9,786 nt of DNA from Desulfobacterales bacterium HSG17 (lineage in GTDB: Bacteria; Desulfobacterota; Desulfobacteria; Desulfobacterales; Desulfococcaceae): NCBI GenBank assembly GCA_030377945.1, contig JAUCGD010000111.1, positions 1 to 9,786 of the forward strand, given 5' to 3'. This document shows, piece after piece, positions 5,530 through 9,786 of this stretch. The notes under the pieces are model-generated. The model was not told the origin of the DNA and made no database searches. It worked only from the letters and a program-made list of their open reading frames with translations. Position 1 is the stretch's first letter; every line of letters starts with the position of its first letter. Both the position numbers and the translations under genes were made by a program.

Positions 5530-5557
5530 ATTACACTAACCAGATTCCCTTTGTCAA
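5530..5557 (-). promoter_or_regulatory. Sigma70-type promoter of the ACT/coiled-coil operon
   Basis: On the minus strand, a perfect -35 box TTGACA (5557-5552) is followed after 16 bases by TGTAAT (5535-5530). Transcription would begin near 5523, giving a leader of roughly 48 bases to the ATG at 5475. It supports the shorter start chosen for the ACT protein. Confidence 0.65.
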
Positions 5558-5619
5558 TTTATTGTAGGGGGTAAAGCTATTTTTCCCCGATGATTTTTTT
5601 TTTACTTTCCCTTCAAAAC

Positions 5620-5650
5620 TTGACAAACGGCTGATGCGTACAAATATAGT
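5620..5650 (+). promoter_or_regulatory. htpG: Candidate promoter of htpG
   Basis: TTGACA (5620-5625) precedes TATAGT (5645-5650) with 19 bases between; AATATA (5643-5648) gives a 17-base spacer. A start near 5657 would leave a leader of about 50 bases. I find no CIRCE inverted repeat and no convincing sigma32 -10 box (CCCCAT-type), so heat control, if present, is not visible here. Confidence 0.5.
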
Positions 5651-5707
5651 TTGGGATTTTCAAAATTACCAACATTATTAATTTTAACCCAGAACAGGAG
5701 TTAGTGT

Positions 5708-7633
5708 ATGGAACCTCAGAAACAAACACTCGCATTTAAAACCGAAGTTCAACAGCTTTTAAACCTGATTATCAACTCCCTTTATTCCAACCAGGAAATT
5801 TTTTTACGAGAGCTCGTTTCCAATGCGTCGGATGCCATCGATCGTTTACGATTCAAAGCCCAGACAGAGGAAACTTTGCTCAGTGATGATCCGGACTTAA
5901 AAATTGAGATCAAGGCCGACAAAGAAAATAAGACCATTGAAATTGCCGACAATGGAATCGGGATGAGTTTTGATGAAGTGGTGGAAAACATCGGAACCAT
6001 TGCCAAAAGCGGTACCAAGGAATTCCTGAAAGCCATCGAAGCCTCCAAAAAAGAAAATCTGTTAACCCCGGAACTGATCGGTCAGTTCGGGGTCGGCTTT
6101 TACAGTGCTTTTATCGTGGCCAAAAAAGTCACCGTCATCACCCGGGCAGCCGGGCAGGATACCGCCACACGCTGGGAGTCCAGTGGTGACGGAGAATATA
6201 CTATTGAACCCTGTGAAAAACCAACGCGGGGCACCCAGATTACGTTAGAACTTAAAACCCTTGAGGAAGACGATCAGGATTTCACCGAGGAATGGACTAT
6301 TCGCAGTATTATCAAACGGCATTCGGATTTTGTGGCCTATCCGATCTTAATGGATGTGGAAAAAGATGAACCGATCCCTGAAGAAGAGCAGCTCAAGGAC
6401 AAAGACGGTAAACCCATGGGAGAGACCTCCCGTAAGGTTATCAAAGCAGAAACCCTAAACTCCATGAAAGCCATCTGGGCCAAAAACAAGTCTGATGTCA
6501 ATGATGAAGAGTATGAAGAATTTTACAAGCATATCAGCCACGACTGGAATCCGTCGCTGACCCATTTGCACATGAAATTCGAAGGTGCCACCGAATACAG
6601 CGCACTGCTTTTCATTCCCTCCAAAGCGCCCATGGATCTTTTCCATAATGATTACAAACACGGCATCCATCTTTATTCCAAACGCGTTTTTATCATGGAT
6701 GACTGTAAGGAACTAATTCCGGAATATTTCCGTTTCATCAAAGGCGTCGTGGATGCACCGGATTTAAACCTTAACGTCAGCCGTGAAATTCTGCAGCAAG
6801 ATGCCCTGGTGCGCAATATCAAGCGCAACCTGGTTAAAAAGATGCTGGAGCATTTGAGCAATATGGAAAAAGAAAAGTATGAAACGTTTTACCAAGAATT
6901 CGGCGCGGTCTTAAAAGCCGGAATCCCCATGGATTTTGAGAACAAGGATAAACTTTCCGAATTGCTGCGTTATGCCACCACAAAATCCGAGGGCAAATTA
7001 TTGTCCTTAAAAGAGTACGTGGCCAATATGAAGGCGGAACAGAAAGAGATTTATTATATTACCGGTGATAATCTGACTTCCATCTTAAACAGCCCTCACC
7101 TGGAAGCTTTAAAAGCCAAGGATTATGAAGTACTCTTAATGACTGACCCGGTGGATGAATGGGTGGTTCAGTCGCTGACGGAATATGATGGTAAAAAATG
7201 GAAAAGCGCTGAAAAAGGAGACCTTGACATCAATGAAGACAAAAAAGAGGATCAGCCTGACTTTGCACAGTTCTTTGGCCATGTTAAAACTTTGTTGCAG
7301 GATAACGTCAAGGAAGTAAAAGCCTCTACCCATTTAACGGATTCCGTGGCTTGCTTGTCCGGTGATGCAAATGACATGAGTGCGTATATGGAGAAAATCC
7401 TAAAAGCCTCCGGCCAACCATCGGAGGCCACCAAACGCGTCCTGGAACTGAATGTCAAGCACCCGTTTGTGACCCGCCTCAAATCCCAACATGACTCGGA
7501 CAAGGATGCCGAAAATATGAAGGACCATTATCGGTTGCTTTATGATATGGCGGTAATCGGAGAAGGCGGTAAAATCGAAAACCCCAGCCTGTTCAACAAA
7601 ATGGTCGGGGAACTTCTGGCCAAGGCGATCTAA
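5708..7633 (+). CDS. htpG: Chaperone protein HtpG (bacterial Hsp90)
   Basis: A 641-residue ATP-dependent cytoplasmic chaperone (E. coli HtpG has 624). It remodels late folding intermediates, often with DnaK. Seen: the N-terminal GHKL ATPase (about 1-235) with REL, catalytic Glu35, Mg-ligand Asn39 in [19 protein letters not shown] (Asp81 contacts adenine), [11 protein letters not shown], the lid region, and [11 protein letters not shown]; a middle domain (about 250-510) with [12 protein letters not shown], whose Arg reaches the gamma-phosphate; and a C-terminal dimerisation domain to 641 with HPFVTRL. As in bacteria, there is no charged linker of eukaryotic length and no MEEVD tail. Start: ATG 5708 with AGGAG seven bases upstream. 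The gene looks intact and ends at a strong terminator. It stands alone, divergent from the ACT operon and convergent with the next pair. Confidence 0.97.
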   Translation: MEPQKQTLAFKTEVQQLLNLIINSLYSNQEIFLRELVSNASDAIDRLRFKAQTEETLLSDDPDLKIEIKADKENKTIEIADNGIGMSFDEVVENIGTIAKSGTKEFLKAIEASKKENLLTPELIGQFGVGFYSAFIVAKKVTVITRAAGQDTATRWESSGDGEYTIEPCEKPTRGTQITLELKTLEEDDQDFTEEWTIRSIIKRHSDFVAYPILMDVEKDEPIPEEEQLKDKDGKPMGETSRKVIKAETLNSMKAIWAKNKSDVNDEEYEEFYKHISHDWNPSLTHLHMKFEGATEYSALLFIPSKAPMDLFHNDYKHGIHLYSKRVFIMDDCKELIPEYFRFIKGVVDAPDLNLNVSREILQQDALVRNIKRNLVKKMLEHLSNMEKEKYETFYQEFGAVLKAGIPMDFENKDKLSELLRYATTKSEGKLLSLKEYVANMKAEQKEIYYITGDNLTSILNSPHLEALKAKDYEVLLMTDPVDEWVVQSLTEYDGKKWKSAEKGDLDINEDKKEDQPDFAQFFGHVKTLLQDNVKEVKASTHLTDSVACLSGDANDMSAYMEKILKASGQPSEATKRVLELNVKHPFVTRLKSQHDSDKDAENMKDHYRLLYDMAVIGEGGKIENPSLFNKMVGELLAKAI

Positions 7634-7656
7634 TGAATTTAAATTTTTAACCGACC

Positions 7657-7687
7657 AAGGGGCGGGTTTTCTACCGCCCCTTCTTTT
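7657..7687 (+). terminator. Strong intrinsic terminator after htpG
   Basis: AAGGGGCGG (7657-7665) pairs with CCGCCCCTT (7674-7682) around an eight-base loop, followed by CTTTT. It starts 24 bases after the htpG stop. On the minus strand the same hairpin lacks a good T-run, but it may partly serve the convergent operon that ends at 7701. Confidence 0.9.
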
Positions 7688-7700
7688 CTGACGGACTAGT

Positions 7701-8777
7701 TCATAAAACCCGTGCAGCATCTGACCGGTAAAACCCGCCTAAGTGCTCCCGAATGCGCGATTCTATAAATCCATCGGCAAAGGCTTTTTGGATGGCTGGC
7801 GTGATGATCCGTATGAATACATCGGACAGCCACTCTGGAGTGCCCCCGAAAGACTGAAGTAGTAAATTCACCTTACGGTTTTTAAAGCGATCATATATCG
7901 TGTCCGTCGTAATCGCTATAATTTCACCCACTATTCTTTTTTTTCGAATCAATTCATATTGACGGTAAAATTGGTCTTGGGCGGTTTGGGTTCGTATATC
8001 AAACAACGGTTCTAAGAGAGCATGAATTTCAGCTTGCTGGAAACGAGGCCATAATTCTTTAAGCAATGACTCTCTCTGGTCACGCGTCAGTTTATGGGCA
8101 AGAAATGACTTGCTGGTTTGTATCAAATTTTGAATTTGATCTTCCACAAAGGGCTTCACATACAGGTCCAGACTTTCCCCTATCCCATCAGCGGCTTTTA
8201 AAAATTTATCGCCCCCAAAACGATTCAACAGTCCCATGCCCGGGAGCATTTTTAACAACGAATTATCAGCAAAAAAACGTTTAATCCCTTCAAACAGGAC
8301 ATGGGACATGAGCAGGCCGTACACGGGATTGGACACCAGACGGTGGGCCCATTCATTTCGCTGGGCCTCGGTTTCGCAAAAAATATCCATGATATCCAGA
8401 ATTTCATCCGGAGTGGTGAAATCTTTTACCTGCCAGCCGGATTGATCTACTTTTGGCTGTATGGCTTGATGAATTTGGAAAATTGCAGCAAGAGCCTCTT
8501 TCGGCCACTTTTTTTCCACCAGCATGAAGCCCGTGACATCACGTAATTTTTTCTTGGTTATGAGATCCCGAACCTTGCATGTCCCCAACCATTCCCATAC
8601 CGCATTAAATTCCCGCATAGTGATAGTCGAAAAAAGGTCCGGCTCAAATTGTGAAAGCACCCAGGCCACCTGAGCCTCATACAAGGGTTCTAATTTTGCC
8701 GGAATCTTGCCGTGTGATGTTTCCGATATTTTCGAGGAATTGCTTTGTTTCTTCTTTGCTTGGATTTTAGACGGCAT
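7701..8777 (-). CDS. Conserved-looking helical protein of unknown function
   Basis: A 358-residue protein that I do not recognise. Seen: a Lys/Ser-rich, probably disordered N-terminus (1-30), then mostly amphipathic helices with many aromatic residues (VWEWLG, WQVKDF, ELWPRFQQAE), a glycine-rich turn around LPGMGLLNRFGGDKF (about 180-195), and a basic C-terminal third (IRKKRIVGEI, DRFKNRKVN). There is no signal peptide, no clear membrane helix, no Cys cluster and no nucleotide-binding motif. Start: ATG 8777 has AAAGGA seven bases before; a GTG at 8801 adds eight residues but lacks a ribosome site. It lies 41 bp after the lipoprotein gene on the same strand, so the two are probably one operon. 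A role with the envelope protein is possible, but nothing in the sequence proves it. Confidence 0.75.
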   Translation of the reverse strand: MPSKIQAKKKQSNSSKISETSHGKIPAKLEPLYEAQVAWVLSQFEPDLFSTITMREFNAVWEWLGTCKVRDLITKKKLRDVTGFMLVEKKWPKEALAAIFQIHQAIQPKVDQSGWQVKDFTTPDEILDIMDIFCETEAQRNEWAHRLVSNPVYGLLMSHVLFEGIKRFFADNSLLKMLPGMGLLNRFGGDKFLKAADGIGESLDLYVKPFVEDQIQNLIQTSKSFLAHKLTRDQRESLLKELWPRFQQAEIHALLEPLFDIRTQTAQDQFYRQYELIRKKRIVGEIIAITTDTIYDRFKNRKVNLLLQSFGGTPEWLSDVFIRIITPAIQKAFADGFIESRIREHLGGFYRSDAARVL

Positions 8778-8818
8778 ATCAACATCCTTTGATTTTCGCA
8801 CGAGTACGGGTCAAAATT

Positions 8819-9742
8819 CTATCGTTCCGGGAAGGATTTGTTCTCCGGTGACCACCGAATCAATAGATCCATTCCAATTCTGGTCATCAATACTTTCTGT
8901 AATTCTCCGCTCTCCCGAAGGCTTTCATAAGGCCCAAGGCGTATCTGATAAGTAGAAAAACTGTCTTGTCGGCTATTATCCATGAATGCTGGGTATCCAT
9001 GGTTGCGTAACTTCTCAAGCTGCCGGAGCGCTGAGTCCATGGCTGAAAATTGCCGAGTTTCTAAAAAGTAAGCACCCTCTTGTCGGATCCCAGCATTTTT
9101 ATAGGGAATATCGGCGACCATTATCCGACAGAGGTCATTGACCAACCGAACTTTCTCAATTTCCCGCAAACTCATACTTGAGCGGATTCCGATCATGGGA
9201 ATGCTCACAATACTCAAAGGGAGTCCGCCTTCATGATATCGAATTTCCCGTTGATCCTGATACAACTGCTTGCCCGTTTGAGTGCTTTCCAATGAGATGG
9301 CTACCTCGAGCAGCATTTGTGCATAAATGCCGACAAACACCCGCTCAAAGCGGACCACTGCACCCCGAATGACGGCATCACATTCCAACCACCTACCCAA
9401 TTTTTGAGAATTTATCTTTTCCTGCAAGGATGTATTCATACCTGTGTGTAATCCCAGAATCACATCTACCCTACTGATTTCCACATCCGTGTAAGGTCGA
9501 ACACTGAAATGGCTATAAAACCCATTTCGAACTAATTGTGCCAAATCCGCATCACTGTTGGTCAAATCAACAAAAGGCAAAACAGCCACCCTGCTGATGG
9601 CGGATAACCCCGCAACGTCATGTGAAACGCTGTGAAGCAAAGACGGGTCTTTCTTATAACAAGCTGAAAGCATAAGCATGCACGACAGTGCCACAATCAA
9701 AACGTTTATAAATTTTAATAATTGAGGAAATATTATAGCCAT
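8819..9742 (-). CDS. Lipoprotein with GNA1162/DUF799-type domain and C-terminal SPOR domain
   Basis: A 307-residue predicted outer-membrane lipoprotein. Seen: a hydrophobic signal sequence (about 5-27) ending in the lipobox LSAC, with Cys28 as the lipidated residue and Tyr, not Asp, at +2, which favours the outer membrane. Residues about 48-215 read RVAVLPFVDLTNSDAD, NGFYSHFSVRPYTDVEI and VDVIL, the pattern of the GNA1162 (DUF799) lipoprotein family, which has a TolB/CsgG-like fold. From about 221 to 295 the sequence GAYFLETRQF, then ALRQLEKLRNHGYPA, then YQIRLGPYES matches a SPOR domain, which binds peptidoglycan lacking stem peptides at division sites. Start: a double ATG; the second, at 9742, is six bases from AAGGGA and is preferred. 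The fusion suggests an outer-membrane protein tethered to septal or damaged cell wall. Domain assignments are from memory of family patterns. Confidence 0.8.
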   Translation of the reverse strand: MAIIFPQLLKFINVLIVALSCMLMLSACYKKDPSLLHSVSHDVAGLSAISRVAVLPFVDLTNSDADLAQLVRNGFYSHFSVRPYTDVEISRVDVILGLHTGMNTSLQEKINSQKLGRWLECDAVIRGAVVRFERVFVGIYAQMLLEVAISLESTQTGKQLYQDQREIRYHEGGLPLSIVSIPMIGIRSSMSLREIEKVRLVNDLCRIMVADIPYKNAGIRQEGAYFLETRQFSAMDSALRQLEKLRNHGYPAFMDNSRQDSFSTYQIRLGPYESLRESGELQKVLMTRIGMDLLIRWSPENKSFPER

Positions 9743-9786
9743 CATTTTCCCTTAACCATAATTCCATTCACAAGATATTGGATTAC
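9743..9786. other. Upstream edge of the lipoprotein gene
   Basis: The last bases hold the ribosome site of the lipoprotein gene (AAGGGA on the minus strand, about 9747-9752) and some leader. No promoter pair can be seen before the window ends. Confidence 0.5.

Noticed and set aside
5509..5707. CIRCE or sigma32 heat-shock control elements before htpG
   Set aside because: No TTAGCACTC/GAGTGCTAA repeat and no CCCCAT-type -10 box are present; only sigma70-like boxes were found.
7400..7720. Minus-strand 106-codon frame overlapping the end of htpG
   Set aside because: It is the antisense shadow of htpG and crosses the terminator hairpin; the htpG frame is fully conserved.
1324..9782. Shared 12-mer CAAGATATTGGA at 1324-1335 and 9771-9782
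   Set aside because: A few shared 12-mers are expected by chance in a window of this size, and the two copies face their nearby genes in opposite orientations.

Overview
The window looks like a stretch of chromosome from a Gram-negative bacterium. The outer-membrane-type lipoprotein with a SPOR domain, the type IV prepilin signature, the cyclic-nucleotide-domain protein and the tandem-ACT protein together suggest a Desulfobacterota (deltaproteobacterial) sulfate-reducer-like organism. That lineage call is an inference from gene style, not from a marker gene.

Left part (1-1369). The window opens inside the last codons of rlmN (23S rRNA A2503 methyltransferase). Its tail runs into two short tandem repeats, the second of which carries the stop codon. 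Next comes a stand-alone cyclic-nucleotide-binding-domain protein with no DNA-binding domain. About 500 bases of broken DNA follow: the first ~26 codons of a type IV prepilin, whose start codon sits in the loop of a small hairpin. The prepilin is cut abruptly and joined to a promoterless C-terminal gene remnant on the opposite strand. About 165 bases without any gene come after that. This is the most rearranged-looking part of the window.

Middle part (1370-4670). A 661-residue U32-family iron-sulfur protein, close in size and layout to the rRNA hydroxylase RlhA, is followed by a protein with three EF-hand-like calcium loops and no visible signal peptide. Long perfect AT-rich inverted repeats lie just before and just after the calcium-binding gene. 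Neither has the T-run of a normal intrinsic terminator.

Right part (4671-9786). A minus-strand pair (tandem ACT-domain protein, then a 98-residue coiled-coil protein) has a clear sigma70-type promoter. It is divergent from htpG (bacterial Hsp90), which has its own promoter-like sequence and a strong GC-rich terminator. Convergent with htpG is a second minus-strand pair: a lipoprotein joining a GNA1162/DUF799-type domain to a C-terminal SPOR domain, then a 358-residue helical protein that I do not recognise.

Most genes are housekeeping or conserved unknowns. I see no CRISPR array, transposase, phage gene, toxin-antitoxin pair or defence system. The best leads are the lipoprotein-SPOR plus unknown-protein pair, the ACT plus coiled-coil pair, the closeness of two putative modifiers of neighbouring 23S rRNA bases, and the prepilin rearrangement junction.
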